Source of the DNA: an uncultured Prevotella sp.
GTDB lineage: Bacteria > Bacteroidota > Bacteroidia > Bacteroidales > Bacteroidaceae
NCBI GenBank assembly: GCA_934256705.1
Contig: CAKQPF010000102.1
Span: 1 to 6,392, forward strand
Reading direction: 5' to 3'
Length of the DNA: 6,392 nt
Part shown: one piece after another, positions 6,306-6,392 of the stretch
Numbering within the stretch: position 1 is the stretch's first letter
Layout: every line of letters begins with the position of its first letter
Position numbers and translations under genes: made by a program
The notes under the pieces: model-generated
Told to the model about the DNA's origin: nothing
The model's input: only the letters and a program-made list of their open reading frames with translations
Database searches by the model: none

Positions 6306-6327
6306 TTTTTAGTACTTAAGTAATGTT

Positions 6328-6359
6328 AAAAAAATAACTTCCGCAATTTCCATATTGCG
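6328..6359 (-). terminator. Candidate terminator of a gene lying to the right of the window
   Basis: On the minus strand CGCAAT (6359-6354), a 6-base loop and ATTGCG (6347-6342) form a short hairpin. After a 7-base gap and ATTTTTTT follows (seven T's, 6334-6328). This has the order of an intrinsic terminator for a transcript entering from the right, insulating the B12 operon. The stem is short and the T-run somewhat distant, so the call is tentative. The remaining bases 6360-6392 hold no recognisable feature. Confidence 0.3.
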
Positions 6360-6392
6360 TTCTTTAGTCGATGTTATTACCAAATGCCTCAA

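Noticed and set aside
1..6392. CRISPR arrays, tRNA and rRNA genes, insertion-sequence transposases.
   Set aside because: No regularly spaced repeats, no cloverleaf or rRNA-like sequence and no transposase motifs were seen on either strand.

Overview
The window looks like chromosomal DNA of a gut- or oral-type Bacteroidota, most likely Bacteroidales (a Prevotella- or Bacteroides-like organism; the genus cannot be fixed from this sequence). Three things point there. Both supported promoters fit the TTG / TAnnTTTG consensus of the phylum. Start codons are preceded by A-rich stretches rather than strong Shine-Dalgarno sites. The gene set includes a BtuG-type surface beta-propeller lipoprotein with a Cys-Ser-Asp-Asp-Asp surface-export signal. 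All supported genes read on the minus strand.

From about 6305 down to 691 lies one vitamin B12 (cobalamin) uptake operon. In order of transcription it holds a Bacteroidota promoter (6274-6305), a cobalamin riboswitch (about 6104-6268), and an expression-platform hairpin (6059-6083) next to the btuB start. Then come btuB (outer-membrane TonB-dependent receptor, 4035-6038), btuG (surface cobalamin-capturing propeller lipoprotein, 2851-3966), btuF (substrate-binding lipoprotein, 1722-2864) and btuC (FecCD-type inner-membrane permease, 691-1704). The products cover the route in order: BtuG captures corrinoid outside and delivers it to BtuB, BtuB imports it with TonB energy, BtuF takes it up in the periplasm, and BtuC passes it through the inner membrane. 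High B12 should shut the operon down through the riboswitch. The ATPase (BtuD) that should follow btuC is not in the window.

The left end (1-690) is AT-rich and of different character. Starting exactly at the btuC stop codon is a roughly 200-bp nested inverted-repeat element (493-695). Further left, a well-formed minus-strand promoter (266-297) precedes an unusual nested stem (138-219) and what appears to be the first 36 codons of a gene running off the left edge (1-109). At the right end, about 90 bp upstream of the promoter contain only a candidate terminator hairpin for whatever gene lies further right.

The core of the window is a known type of system, the Bacteroidota BtuBG/BtuFC B12 importer. 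The least explained parts are the element at the btuC stop codon and the structured leader at the left end.
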